From contig NZ_CP086727.1 of the NCBI RefSeq assembly GCF_020906275.1, forward strand, positions 1,488,001 to 1,552,000: a DNA stretch of 64,000 nucleotides, written 5' to 3'. The stretch's first letter is position 1, and each line of letters starts with the position of its first letter. Below the pieces are notes generated by a model. That model saw only the letters and a program-made list of their open reading frames with translations. It searched no databases and was not told where the DNA came from. This document shows positions 16,729 through 26,076 of the stretch, one piece after another. This DNA comes from Parasphingorhabdus litoris DSM 22379 (GTDB taxonomy: Bacteria; Pseudomonadota; Alphaproteobacteria; Sphingomonadales; Sphingomonadaceae). The translations under genes and the position numbers were made by a program.

Positions 16729-18030
16729 TCAATCGCGTACATATTGACCATTTAAGGTTTCTAGAACCCGTTTGGCGGCTTTCGCACCTTCGTCCATAGC
16801 GCCTTCGACGTAACCCGGAAAACGGGTTGCGATTTCGGCGCATGCGAAAGTGACCTGATCTTCGAAACGGCGAAGAATAGCATCGGGTTTTAGCATGGAC
16901 CCAGCAGTCACGTGGGCATTATAAGCTCCGCCAACCCAGGGATCATCGACCCAGATACGTTCGGTAACACTGATCGGATTTGCTGCTTCGTTACCAAATA
17001 GGCGAACGAGAACCGGTTTGATTGTTTCCCATCGATGCTCTTCAGACAGGCTTGCGAGCTTCCGTGCATTCGGGCCACCCACAAAAGCGGTGAGGTTAGC
17101 TTGCTCACTACCTTTCTTCGTAGTATCTGCCGTTGCGAAGCCAGATAGGTCAACTGATGTACTGGTACCCGATAGCCCGAAATCTCGCCAGAACGGATGA
17201 TTGTAGGACATCATGAATTTGATTAAATCTCCGGCTTTGTAAGATTCCAATGCTTCGTGCGACCAGTGATCCGGCGGGACAATGCCTTTCGCCACCGTCG
17301 GCGGAACAGCGACAATGACAGCTTTGGCCGTTACCGAACCGCGCGTTGTTTCGACAATAACCCTATCGTTAATCGTCTGTATTGCGGTGACTGGCGTTTC
17401 AAGAATAATTTGGTGCGCAATGGGTTCCGCTAATGCCGTTAGCAAAGCTCCAAATCCCTCCGCTATCTCGAGTTCCCAGTCGCTATTATAGGAATCATAG
17501 CGTTCGGCTACGTCCGCCGCATGATCAAATTGTAGCTTGTCTATTGGTTGTCCCCAAAGCTCTTCGATATTGGATCCTATAATTTTTCGGGTTTCGGCGG
17601 TTATCGACATGAGGTCTACCGCATCAGCAACGCTTTTCCCTGGATCACTCCGCAACTTCGAAAATTTTGACCATCGGCTCTTTGCCTTCTCGAATGTTCT
17701 TTCAAGCTTCGCAATTGCTGCGCGCGCTGAAGATATATTTGCACCATCGCAGAGATGACGACCAATGGCAGGGAGCGGGAGCAGATTGAGGCCCGCTCGA
17801 TTGATCGCAGACAATAGGTACTTCATATCGCCGTTTAGCGCCTGGGCGCCATGTTCGATAATGTCACCCTTTTGTGTGTATTCTGTCTGAATGCGCCCGC
17901 CAATTCGATTTTGCGCTTCAACCATCAGAAAGCTGATGCCAAACTCTTGCAATCGACGTGCGGCGGCCAGACCCGACATGCCTGCTCCCACGATAACAAC
18001 GTCAGTTTTTTCTGGGAGTCTTTGGCGCAT
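16729..18030 (-). CDS. Flavin monoamine oxidase family protein
   Basis: A 433-residue FAD-dependent amine oxidase. The dinucleotide-binding motif VIVGAGMSGLAAARRL (about residues 12-27) is followed by VEAQNRIGGRIQTEY, the second FAD contact of the family. The C-terminal WVDDPWVGGAYNAHVTAGSML and FACAEIATRFPGYVEGAMDEGAKAAKRV match the end of monoamine oxidases and related phytoene desaturase-like enzymes. No signal peptide is seen, so it is probably cytoplasmic. The amine substrate is unknown. It follows cysH by 112 bases on the same strand without an obvious terminator. Confidence 0.9.
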   Translation of the reverse strand: MRQRLPEKTDVVIVGAGMSGLAAARRLQEFGISFLMVEAQNRIGGRIQTEYTQKGDIIEHGAQALNGDMKYLLSAINRAGLNLLPLPAIGRHLCDGANISSARAAIAKLERTFEKAKSRWSKFSKLRSDPGKSVADAVDLMSITAETRKIIGSNIEELWGQPIDKLQFDHAADVAERYDSYNSDWELEIAEGFGALLTALAEPIAHQIILETPVTAIQTINDRVIVETTRGSVTAKAVIVAVPPTVAKGIVPPDHWSHEALESYKAGDLIKFMMSYNHPFWRDFGLSGTSTSVDLSGFATADTTKKGSEQANLTAFVGGPNARKLASLSEEHRWETIKPVLVRLFGNEAANPISVTERIWVDDPWVGGAYNAHVTAGSMLKPDAILRRFEDQVTFACAEIATRFPGYVEGAMDEGAKAAKRVLETLNGQYVRD

Positions 18031-18142
18031 CAGCTTGTTTGCTCGAAGAGGGGAACTGATGCTTTACGATATAGCCCGATATCGGTGGATCAATATAGTC
18101 TAGGACTAACCACTACCGAAAATCGACGAGCAAGCATTTGTG

Positions 18143-18931
18143 CTAAAAAATGGGATCGTTGGCACTATTTTCATCTTCATCTGCAGATGGCAATGGTGTG
18201 ACATCCTCATGGATACCGCACTCGGTTTTGTCCCAACCGCGCCAGCGACCCGCCCTGGGGTCTTCGCCAGGCTTTACCTTTGACGTGCAGGGGGCGCAAC
18301 CGACGGAGAGATAGCCTTGTGCTTCCAGCGGATGGCGGGGCAGATCATGCTCTTCAAAATAAGCGTCCAGATCCTCTTTGACCCAGTCGCCGAGTGGGTT
18401 GATTTTCAATCGGCCATCTTCGACTTCGAAGCGGGGCAGGTTTTGCCGGGTTGCGGACTGAAATGCCTTACGTCCTGAAATCCAGCTATTCAATTTGGCT
18501 TTGGCGCGCGCCAATGGTTCAACCTTGCGAATTTCGCAGCAGCCATCCGGGTCGAAAGACCAACGCAGTTCATTGCCATCCTTTGCGGCCAGAACAACAG
18601 GGTCTGGCTTCACCACATTGGCATTTTGAATGCCCAGTGTTTTGATCAACGTTTCACGATATTCCAGTGTTTCGGGAAACATTCTGAGCGTATCAACAAA
18701 GGTCACCGGAATAGAAGGGTCGGCTTTGGCAACCAGATCAAGCAAGACAGCACTCTCTGTTCCAAAGGACGATACAACCGCAACTTCGCCAAGATTGCCC
18801 TCTTCGAACAGGGTTTTGAGCATATCTGATGCATGCACACCTTCAAAACGGGCGTTTAAGGCATCGGCGTCTTCCTGAGTAAAGTCAGGCCGCGCGTCGA
18901 TAATATCAATTTTGCGTGCTGGCTCACCCAT
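18143..18931 (-). CDS. cysH: Adenylyl-sulfate (APS) reductase, iron-sulfur type
   Basis: This enzyme reduces adenylyl sulfate to sulfite with thioredoxin. The 262-residue product has the nucleotide-binding SSFGTESAVLL, the Fe-S cysteines Cys131-Cys132 (GCCEIRKVEPL) and Cys212/Cys215 (GCAPC), and the catalytic ECGIH (Cys238). The four Fe-S cysteines mark the APS-using class rather than the PAPS-using E. coli CysH. The start is ATG 18931, overlapping the DUF934 gene by eight bases; a longer frame reaching 19192 is just the shadow of that gene. It is the last gene of the cobA-DUF2849-cysI-DUF934-cysH operon. Confidence 0.95.
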   Translation of the reverse strand: MGEPARKIDIIDARPDFTQEDADALNARFEGVHASDMLKTLFEEGNLGEVAVVSSFGTESAVLLDLVAKADPSIPVTFVDTLRMFPETLEYRETLIKTLGIQNANVVKPDPVVLAAKDGNELRWSFDPDGCCEIRKVEPLARAKAKLNSWISGRKAFQSATRQNLPRFEVEDGRLKINPLGDWVKEDLDAYFEEHDLPRHPLEAQGYLSVGCAPCTSKVKPGEDPRAGRWRGWDKTECGIHEDVTPLPSADEDENSANDPIF

Positions 18932-19349
18932 GACGACGCTTCCATATGGGGGCACGGCCATCTGTTGTTGCCTGATAGACTTCGTCATAGAGTTCGAGCG
19001 CTTTGTCCATGACCTTTGGATCAATAGGCGCATCAGGGGCGAACGCATCGAAACCGCAGCGGCGCATATAGGCGATCTGATCGACCAGCACGTCACCGCT
19101 GGCGCGCAATTCGCCTTCATAGCCTGCTTCGCGCAATATTTGTGCGGCGGAATAGCCACGACCATCGCCGAAGACAGGGAAATCAACTTCAATCAATGCC
19201 AAGCGTTCTAGTAGCGGAAGCAGCAGCCGGGCATCTTCGCCGGCCTCGATCCGTACAGCAGTGGCATTGGACTGATCCAGAAACGCGTCCAGCGAAACCG
19301 CTGGTTCCTCATGGACGTCGTCATCGCGAAAACGGATTGCCTCAACCAT
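18924..19349 (-). CDS. DUF934 family protein of the sulfite-reduction operon
   Basis: A 141-residue cytoplasmic protein of the DUF934 family, found almost always between cysI and cysH in Proteobacteria. Typical parts are LLPLLERLALIEVDFPVFGDGRGYSAAQILRE, then RASGDVLVDQIAYMRRCGFDAF. Its biochemical role is not established; the fixed position implies a job in sulfite reduction or in handling its cofactor. The start ATG 19349 has GGAGG just upstream inside the end of cysI and overlaps it by eight bases; the end overlaps cysH by eight, so the three are translationally coupled. Confidence 0.92.
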   Translation of the reverse strand: MVEAIRFRDDDVHEEPAVSLDAFLDQSNATAVRIEAGEDARLLLPLLERLALIEVDFPVFGDGRGYSAAQILREAGYEGELRASGDVLVDQIAYMRRCGFDAFAPDAPIDPKVMDKALELYDEVYQATTDGRAPIWKRRHG

Positions 19350-20973
19350 AAATAGCCTCCTTGAACGCTGCCATGCCGACGCGGCGATAAGTGTCGATAA
19401 ACCGCTCATCATCTTGTCGTTCTTTCAGATACAGGTCGGTGACGGTTTCAATGGCATCGATTACGCCATCTTCATCAAAGCCGGGGCCGGTAATTTTGGC
19501 CAAGCTGGTATCTTCGGCAGCCGATCCGCCGAGCAGTAATTGGTAATTTTCGGTACCCTTTCGATCCACACCCAAGATACCGATATGGCCCGCATGATGG
19601 TGCCCGCAAGCATTGATGCAGCCGGATATTTTGAGCTTTAACTCACCCAATTCGCGCTGACGACCGAGATCAGCAAAGCGCTCGCTGATCTTCTGTGCCA
19701 GCGGGATGGAGCGCGCATTGGCGAGGCTGCAATAATCGAGACCAGGGCAGGCAATGCTGTCGGTGATCAAGTCGAGATTGGCAGGGGCTAAGCCGGCTTT
19801 ATCGAGTTTTTGCCAGAGGGAATAAAGATCGCTCTTTTTTACGTGAGGCAAAACGATATTCTGGCTGTGCGTAACGCGCATTTCGTCAAAGCTATATTGC
19901 TCGGCAAGATCGGCCATGAGATCAATTTGCGCTGATGACGCGTCACCAGGAATTCCGCTCTTTGGTTTCAGACTGATCGTCGCAATGGCATAGCCGGGTT
20001 GCTTATGGGCGACCGTATTCTGGTCCACCCAAAGATTGAAATCGGGATCGGATAAATCGAGATCGTCGCTCGCATTGGTGTCAAAGGCAGGATCAGCAAA
20101 ATATTCAGTAATCCGGGCCAGTTCTTCCACCGGTGGATTCAGACCCAGTGTCTTCATATGGGCGAATTCTTCTTCGACCTGACGGGTATATTCTTCTTTG
20201 CCCAGTTCATGGACGAGGATCTTGATCCGCGCCTTGTATTTGTTATCGCGCCGCCCGTAACGGTTATAGACGCGCAAGCATGCCTCGGCGTAGCTAATCA
20301 GCTCATCTGCAGGTACAAAATCACGGATTTCCGGAGCGATCATTGGCGTCCGGCCCATGCCGCCTCCGACAAAGAATTTCGCGCCCAATTCGCCGTCCTT
20401 GTGAACGAGCTGGATCCCGATATCGTGCAGTCGCATCGCCGCGCGATCTTCGTCGCTGGCAATCACCGCGATTTTGAATTTGCGGGGCAGATATGAAAAT
20501 TCAGGGTGAAAGCTCGACCACTGACGCAAAATCTCTGCCCAAGGACGCGGATCAGCGATCTCGTCGGCTGCTGCTCCGGCATATTGGTCAGAGGAGATAT
20601 TGCGAATGCAATTGCCACTGGTCTGGATGGCATGCATCTCGACAGAAGCAAGGTCGGCCAGAATGTCCGGCGCATCTTCCAGCTTGATCCAGTTATATTG
20701 AATATTCTGACGGGTGGTAAAATGCCCATAATCGCGGTCATATTTGCGTGCGATATGGCCGAGCATGCGCATCTGCTTGCCGTTCAGTGTGCCATAGGGG
20801 ATAGCGACGCGTAGCATATAGGCATGCAGCTGCAGATACAGACCGTTCATAAGCCGCAGGGGTTTAAACTGGTCTTCGGTCAGTTCACCGGCGAGGCGGC
20901 GTTCCACCTGATCGCGAAATTCCGCAACCCGCGTATCGACCATTTGCTGGTCATATTTGTCATATTGATACAT
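19342..20973 (-). CDS. cysI: Sulfite reductase hemoprotein (nitrite/sulfite reductase family)
   Basis: The 543-residue enzyme reduces sulfite to sulfide with siroheme and a 4Fe-4S cluster. Both ferredoxin-like halves are present: the N-terminal RVAIPYGTLNGKQMRMLGHIARKYDRDYGHFTTRQNIQ with the siroheme-contacting TSGNCIRNI, and the C-terminal cluster cysteines in ACPGLDYCSLA and SGCINACGHHHAGHIG. It is monomeric-type, with no CysJ flavoprotein partner nearby, so electrons probably come from ferredoxin (inference). The start is two bases after the DUF2849 stop. Its siroheme would be made through the CobA at the head of the operon. Confidence 0.95.
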   Translation of the reverse strand: MYQYDKYDQQMVDTRVAEFRDQVERRLAGELTEDQFKPLRLMNGLYLQLHAYMLRVAIPYGTLNGKQMRMLGHIARKYDRDYGHFTTRQNIQYNWIKLEDAPDILADLASVEMHAIQTSGNCIRNISSDQYAGAAADEIADPRPWAEILRQWSSFHPEFSYLPRKFKIAVIASDEDRAAMRLHDIGIQLVHKDGELGAKFFVGGGMGRTPMIAPEIRDFVPADELISYAEACLRVYNRYGRRDNKYKARIKILVHELGKEEYTRQVEEEFAHMKTLGLNPPVEELARITEYFADPAFDTNASDDLDLSDPDFNLWVDQNTVAHKQPGYAIATISLKPKSGIPGDASSAQIDLMADLAEQYSFDEMRVTHSQNIVLPHVKKSDLYSLWQKLDKAGLAPANLDLITDSIACPGLDYCSLANARSIPLAQKISERFADLGRQRELGELKLKISGCINACGHHHAGHIGILGVDRKGTENYQLLLGGSAAEDTSLAKITGPGFDEDGVIDAIETVTDLYLKERQDDERFIDTYRRVGMAAFKEAIYG

Positions 20974-20975
20974 GG

Positions 20976-21272
20976 CTAAATCACCCAGTTTCCAGCCTCA
21001 GGATCGGCTGGCTTTAATGTTAAATCCGGTCTTACAGTTGGTCCCAGCGCCCGCACGCGGTCTTTGATATGGGCGGGGCGAGGGCCGTCTTCGGTCATCT
21101 CTGCTTCAATCGCATAAGGAACATTGACCCGGCGAGCGGCTTCTTCTTCGTGCAGGATGGCTTCGAAATTTTCACCGACATCCACAGCATCTTCGACATG
21201 GCGCGACCAGTCGCTTCCGGTCCACCAGGTCACATCGCCTGTTTTGAGGTCATTTCCGGTCAGTATCTTCAA
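20976..21272 (-). CDS. DUF2849 family protein
   Basis: A 98-residue protein of the alphaproteobacterial DUF2849 family, typically placed between cobA and cysI. The opening MKILTGNDLKTGDVTWW and the segment RPAHIKDRVRALGPTVRPDL are characteristic. There is no signal peptide or membrane segment. The function is unknown; context suggests an accessory or regulatory part in siroheme or sulfite reduction. Its ATG overlaps the cobA stop by four bases (ATGA), and cysI starts two bases after its end, so it is translated as part of a tightly packed operon. Confidence 0.9.
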   Translation of the reverse strand: MKILTGNDLKTGDVTWWTGSDWSRHVEDAVDVGENFEAILHEEEAARRVNVPYAIEAEMTEDGPRPAHIKDRVRALGPTVRPDLTLKPADPEAGNWVI

Positions 21273-22072
21273 AATTCCACTCCCGCCATTTGCGCATATT
21301 CAAGAAATTTATCCGTCGCGTCGCCATAACGTGCAACCTCGCCGACCACCAACAAGGCAGGGCTTTTGACATTTTCGCGGCGCACAAGATCGCCGAGATC
21401 AGTCAGTAACGTCTGCAGCGCCCGGAAATTGTCCCGCGTACCGTTCTCGAGCACAGCAACAGGCAGGTCCGGTGCTGCGCCATCAGCAATCAATTTCTCT
21501 ACAATCGCTTCGGCATTGGCGACACCCATATAGATAACCAGCGTACGCCCTTTGCCAGCCAGTCCAGACCAGTTCTGTTCAGACAAGCCCTTGCATTGCC
21601 CGGCTACAAAGGAAACTGCACTGGATGCATCACGATGGGTGAGGGGCATCTTGGCCTGAGCAGCACAGCCAAGGGCCGCGCTGATACCGGGAACGACTTC
21701 GACACGAACGCCCGCTTTGATGCAGTCGCTGGCTTCTTCACCGCCACGTCCGAAGATAAAAGGATCACCGCCTTTAAGCCTTACCACTTTGTGGCCTTTT
21801 TGTGCTTCGGCAATCAAAAGGGCATTAATGGCATCCTGCGCCATGCTGTGGCGGGAACGTTGTTTGGCAACGGAAATGCGTTTGGTCGTGGCTGGCGCCA
21901 TGGCCAATATATCTGCGCTGACCAGTCCGTCATGCACGATGACATCGGCTTCCGATAACAAGCGTGCTGCGCGAAGAGTCAGCAATTCTGGATCGCCGGG
22001 ACCGGCGCCTACCAGATAGACAATACCATTCTGTCTAGATGATTTGGCTGCAAAGATATCAAAATTTTCCAT
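21269..22072 (-). CDS. cobA: Uroporphyrinogen-III C-methyltransferase (SUMT)
   Basis: SUMT adds two methyl groups to uroporphyrinogen III, making precorrin-2 for siroheme. The 267-residue product has the motifs VYLVGAGPGDPELLTLRA (about 17-34), VRLKGGDPFIFGRGGEEA and VVPGISAALGCAA of the SAM-dependent tetrapyrrole methylases. It lacks the CysG-type N-terminal dehydrogenase domain, so the later steps to siroheme are encoded elsewhere. It leads the operon with cysI and cysH, and the 93-base gap before astD should hold the operon promoter. Confidence 0.95.
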   Translation of the reverse strand: MENFDIFAAKSSRQNGIVYLVGAGPGDPELLTLRAARLLSEADVIVHDGLVSADILAMAPATTKRISVAKQRSRHSMAQDAINALLIAEAQKGHKVVRLKGGDPFIFGRGGEEASDCIKAGVRVEVVPGISAALGCAAQAKMPLTHRDASSAVSFVAGQCKGLSEQNWSGLAGKGRTLVIYMGVANAEAIVEKLIADGAAPDLPVAVLENGTRDNFRALQTLLTDLGDLVRRENVKSPALLVVGEVARYGDATDKFLEYAQMAGVEF

Positions 22073-22165
22073 GCGACCGATATGCGTCGTTAAGCCGCCG
22101 TGATCAAAGCAGAAGTTTTTTCAGCGACCTAAGATATACTATTCACCGCTCTATATCGGGATTGA

Positions 22166-23578
22166 TCAGTCTTCGTCCTTCAAACCAATGCCTATGGATG
22201 CGCGCGTTTGCTCGGCTTCCATCGATACGACCGGATATGCACAATAATCAGCAGCATAATAGGCACTTGGCCGATGATTGCCGGATAATCCTATACCGCC
22301 AAAGGGAGCTTCGGACGAGGCTCCAACGGTCATTTTGTTCCAATTGACAATGCCGGCGCGACTATTGGACCAAAATTGATCATATTGTGTGGCGCTACCG
22401 CCAATTAAGGCGGCAGAAAGACCGTAACGGGTGTTGTTCGCTTCCGCTATGGCCCCTTCGAAATCCTCTACACGCAGAACTTGCAGAATAGGGCCAAACA
22501 GCTCGATATCAGGTCGCTCCTCCATGTCAGTTACATCAATAATGCCAGGTGTAAGAAATGGCCGATCGTCCAATGGACGTGCCATATGCTTGATAGGACG
22601 TCCACCATGGCTCATTAGTGCGAGAAAACTCTCGGTGAGACCATCGGCCGCGTCGTTGTCGATTACTGGCCCCATGAATGGTGCGGGTGTGCTAAATGGC
22701 TCGTCAATGATCAGGCGGTCTGCAATCCGTTTTACTTCCTTGACCACCCGCTCATAAAGCTCATCCTTGACAATCATTCTGCTTGCGGCCGAGCAGCGTT
22801 GGCCCGCCGACAAAAATGCCGATTGGATGACCAATACAGCCGCACTGTGAATATCGTCTGTGTCCCAAACAATGATTGGATTATTGCCGCCCATTTCGAG
22901 CGCAAGAATTTTGTCGGGACGTGAAGCGAATTGTCGGTTGAGAGCAACACCAGTTTGTGCAGACCCAGTAAACAAAACACCATCAATATCGTCGTTCGCG
23001 GTCAGGCTTTTGCCTACATCCGGGCCGCCTTGCAGGATGTTGACAACACCTTCAGGCAATCCGGTTTTGTTAAATGAATCGACCAAAAATTCGCCGACTG
23101 CGGGCGTTTTTTCTGACGGTTTAAAGACGATGGTATTCCCTGCGATCAACGCCGGTACAATATGGCCATTCGGCAAATGCGCTGGGAAATTATAGGGGCC
23201 CAGCACCGCCAATACACCATGTGGCTTATGCCGCATGGCGGCGCGCATGTTGGGCTGGCTCGGCAAATGGCGTTGCGCAGTACGTTCCGCATATGCCCTG
23301 ACTGAGATATCAACCTTTTTGATCACCGCTTCAGCTTCCGTGCGGGATTCCCAAATAGGCTTTCCGGTTTCGCGGGCAATTAATTCGGCAAGCTGTTCCG
23401 ACTGGCTTCGTATATGATTGGCATAGCGACGGACGATTTCGATCCGTTTTGTCAGGGGAAGGGCCGCCCAAGCCGGCCAGGCATTTCTGGCTTTGGCAAC
23501 GGTGGTGTCTGCATCGCCGGCATCGCCTTGCCACAAGACTGCACCTGTTGCCGGCTCTGTTGAGATAAGTTCTGTCAA
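22166..23578 (-). CDS. astD: Succinylglutamate-semialdehyde dehydrogenase
   Basis: AstD oxidises N-succinylglutamate semialdehyde with NAD in the arginine succinyltransferase pathway. The ALDH fold is complete: LGPYNFPAHLPNGHIVPALIAGNTIVFKPSEKTP, FTGSAQTG, catalytic Glu in ALEMGGNNP and catalytic Cys in AGQRCSAASR. The N-terminal STEPATGAVLWQG and the PNGHIVPAL loop favour AstD over other ALDHs. There is no ATG: TTG 23578 has ACGGA six bases upstream, while TTG 23584 lies against it, so 23578 is preferred. Other ast genes are not in the window. Confidence 0.88.
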   Translation of the reverse strand: MTELISTEPATGAVLWQGDAGDADTTVAKARNAWPAWAALPLTKRIEIVRRYANHIRSQSEQLAELIARETGKPIWESRTEAEAVIKKVDISVRAYAERTAQRHLPSQPNMRAAMRHKPHGVLAVLGPYNFPAHLPNGHIVPALIAGNTIVFKPSEKTPAVGEFLVDSFNKTGLPEGVVNILQGGPDVGKSLTANDDIDGVLFTGSAQTGVALNRQFASRPDKILALEMGGNNPIIVWDTDDIHSAAVLVIQSAFLSAGQRCSAASRMIVKDELYERVVKEVKRIADRLIIDEPFSTPAPFMGPVIDNDAADGLTESFLALMSHGGRPIKHMARPLDDRPFLTPGIIDVTDMEERPDIELFGPILQVLRVEDFEGAIAEANNTRYGLSAALIGGSATQYDQFWSNSRAGIVNWNKMTVGASSEAPFGGIGLSGNHRPSAYYAADYCAYPVVSMEAEQTRASIGIGLKDED

Positions 23579-23720
23579 AATCAATCCGTTACAATTTGTT
23601 TCAGTCAGGGCTGTTTTCGTCTTCTATGAGTTGCGCTTTAACTAGCTGATACAGCGCAAAAATCTAGTAGCCATAATCCTATTTTCTTTCAGCCAATCGC
23701 GAAAATCGCGTTACAAGAGG

Positions 23721-25121
23721 TTACAAGCCTCTAAGTGCCTCGCCCATATTTCTTATTGCCTCAACCTTTTTGGTTAACGGTTGCCAATCATTATCTTTCG
23801 CAATGGCGTCCCAAATATTCTCAACCTCTTCGATGTGCATGGAGCAGGGTTCATCTGATTGCCAATAATCATGATCCGATGGCCTGATGCGTGTGCGCTT
23901 GGCTACTTCTTCCTTGAAGATCTCGAACTCTTCGGCTTCGTAGCGTTTTTTGTCAGGAAGCGTGTACTGACCCCAGTCGAAAAAGAAACGGTCTATTGTC
24001 ACCAACTTTGTGCTCAATGCCTGCTCTGCGGCAACGACAAGCGGTTTGTCGATCTCAAAACCTTCGGACTCTACCCCTAATCGCCAACAGAAATGTTCGG
24101 TGAAAGCCTCTCCATAAGCGCGCGGAAAGCCTTCCAGGGTGGCGACAAGTGGATCACTTTCACAAATCAACCGCAATGCGCTGGCTAACTGGGCCAGGTT
24201 CCAGTGCAAAGCTTCCGGTTGCCGGGCAAAACAATAAAGACCCTGATGATCGAAATAGGCCGCCGTGAAACCGGGTTCCCAATAGGGTGTGAACCGCCAG
24301 GGGCCATAATCAAAACTTTCACCGGTGATATTGTTATTGTCGGTGTTGAGAACGCCATGAACAAATCCCGCCGTCATATAGCTTGCGGCCAATTGCGCGG
24401 ACTTTGCCGCTACATTGCCGAATAATTCGGTGGCAGGATCGTCCGTCTTTACCCCGCCATAAAAATGGTTCAGGCAATATTCCGCTAAGTCATGCATCAA
24501 CTTTTCGTTTTGTTCCGCAGCAATGCGTTGAAAGGTTCCGAAGCGGATATGACTATGGCTCAGCCGCGTCATTACCGCTGAGCGTGTGGGAGACGGCTCA
24601 TCACCGCGCTCGAGCTCTTCACCGGTTTCGATCAGTGAAAATGTCTTAGATGTATCGACGCCCAGCGCTTCCAGCATCTCAGTGGCCAAAATTTCTCGAA
24701 CGCCGCCTTTTAAGGTCAGCTTTCCATCACCCGAACGGCTCCAAGGCGTCGTACCAGACCCTTTGGTTGCGAGATCCATCAGTCGATCTTCGTGATCACG
24801 CATTTGCGCAAAAAGAAATCCGCGGCCGTCACCAATATCCGGATTGTAATTGCGAAACTGATGGCCATGATAGCGCAGGGCAAGCGGCGGGTTCAGATTG
24901 TCCGGCAACGGTTCAAAGCGACCAAAATGTTCAATCCATTCAGCGTCATTCAAATCTGCCAAGCCTATGGTTTGATCCCAGCGATTGTTGCGAAAGCGCA
25001 AGATATGTTCGGGAAAGTGCGCGGCACCGACCGGATCACCAATCTTGTCACCGAGATCGGTTATTTTGACATCCGCTCGATAGGATGACTTGGCGGGTTC
25101 AGCTTGCGGTTTATATGGCAT
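23721..25121 (-). CDS. selO: Protein adenylyltransferase SelO (YdiU, UPF0061)
   Basis: SelO is a pseudokinase that transfers AMP to protein Ser, Thr or Tyr in redox stress. The 466-residue product has the family signature regions GHQFRNYNPDIGDGRGFLFAQ, DLATKGSGTTPWSRSGDGKLTLKGGVREIL, and the metal-binding HGVLNTDNNNITGESFDYGPW. The protein ends in Leu-Arg-Gly-Leu with no C-terminal cysteine, whereas many SelO proteins end with a Cys or selenocysteine near the C-terminus; this one thus lacks that redox residue. It stands alone, divergent from the hydrolase at 25181. Confidence 0.93.
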   Translation of the reverse strand: MPYKPQAEPAKSSYRADVKITDLGDKIGDPVGAAHFPEHILRFRNNRWDQTIGLADLNDAEWIEHFGRFEPLPDNLNPPLALRYHGHQFRNYNPDIGDGRGFLFAQMRDHEDRLMDLATKGSGTTPWSRSGDGKLTLKGGVREILATEMLEALGVDTSKTFSLIETGEELERGDEPSPTRSAVMTRLSHSHIRFGTFQRIAAEQNEKLMHDLAEYCLNHFYGGVKTDDPATELFGNVAAKSAQLAASYMTAGFVHGVLNTDNNNITGESFDYGPWRFTPYWEPGFTAAYFDHQGLYCFARQPEALHWNLAQLASALRLICESDPLVATLEGFPRAYGEAFTEHFCWRLGVESEGFEIDKPLVVAAEQALSTKLVTIDRFFFDWGQYTLPDKKRYEAEEFEIFKEEVAKRTRIRPSDHDYWQSDEPCSMHIEEVENIWDAIAKDNDWQPLTKKVEAIRNMGEALRGL

Positions 25122-25180
25122 TTAATGATAGTGGTGATTAATCGGGGATGCGGCAAGCCGCATGGGGGAGAAAAACAAAT

Positions 25181-26044
25181 ATGACGGACCGAATAGCTCA
25201 CGAGGATCGATATTGGCAATCAGATGATGGCTTGAAATTGCACTATCGGGACTATCCTTCAGCCAGCGGCAAGACGCCGATAATCTGTGTGCCTGGCCTG
25301 ACTAGAAATGTCCGCGATTTTGAACATCTCGGCCAGTGGCTAAATGGCGAACGGCGCATCATCATGGTCAATCTTCGCGGACGCGGGGAGAGTGAATATG
25401 CCAAGGATAGTGCGACTTATAATGCCAAGTCCTACGTTGAGGACATTGTGAAGCTGATGGATGAGATAGATTTGCCCAAGGCGATCTTCTTCGGAACATC
25501 ATTGGGCGGCATTGTTACAATGATAATGGCTCATAAGCATCCGGAGCGCGTTGCTGGAGCACTATTGAATGACATTGGTCCCGAAATCGACCAGCGCGGC
25601 TTGGATCGGATAGGAGAAAATGTCGGTCTGGGGCGTAGTTTCGATACATGGGCACATGCCGCCCGTGATCTCGCCGAATCCAGCGCCAATATATATCCGG
25701 ACTATAGTTTGAAAGACTGGATAGGCTTTGCCAAAAAACTCTACCGGATGAACAGTTCCGGCCGGATCAAGCTGGACTATGATATGAAAATATCGGAACC
25801 GTTTGAAAGAAAGGGCGGCGGCAGTGATGCGATGTGGCGGATGCTTGAGTCCCTTAAAAAACTGCCCACGCTTGTTTTGCGAGGCGAACGATCCGATTTA
25901 TTTAGCGATGCGACGGCCAAAAAGATGATGAATATCTTGGAAAATGGAGAGCTGGTTACTGTAGCGCGCGTTGGGCATGCTCCCAGTTTGGAAGAGCCAA
26001 GATCGCTTGACGCCATTGCTGCATTGCTCCAACGAGTCGATTGA
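25181..26044 (+). CDS. Alpha/beta hydrolase
   Basis: A 287-residue alpha/beta hydrolase. Visible parts are the CVPGLTRNVRDFEHL oxyanion region, VNLRGRGES, the nucleophile elbow GTSLGG (Ser about residue 107) and the C-terminal GHAPSLEEPRS with the catalytic His. The family resemblance is to esterase or epoxide-hydrolase-like members; the substrate is unknown. The start ATG 25181 is ten bases after GGGGGAG; the in-frame start at 25148 precedes that site. The glycosyltransferase gene begins 32 bases after its end, so the two may be cotranscribed. Confidence 0.87.
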   Translation: MTDRIAHEDRYWQSDDGLKLHYRDYPSASGKTPIICVPGLTRNVRDFEHLGQWLNGERRIIMVNLRGRGESEYAKDSATYNAKSYVEDIVKLMDEIDLPKAIFFGTSLGGIVTMIMAHKHPERVAGALLNDIGPEIDQRGLDRIGENVGLGRSFDTWAHAARDLAESSANIYPDYSLKDWIGFAKKLYRMNSSGRIKLDYDMKISEPFERKGGGSDAMWRMLESLKKLPTLVLRGERSDLFSDATAKKMMNILENGELVTVARVGHAPSLEEPRSLDAIAALLQRVD

Positions 26045-26076
26045 TTTTCCAACAATTGAAATTTTCAACGACACCG

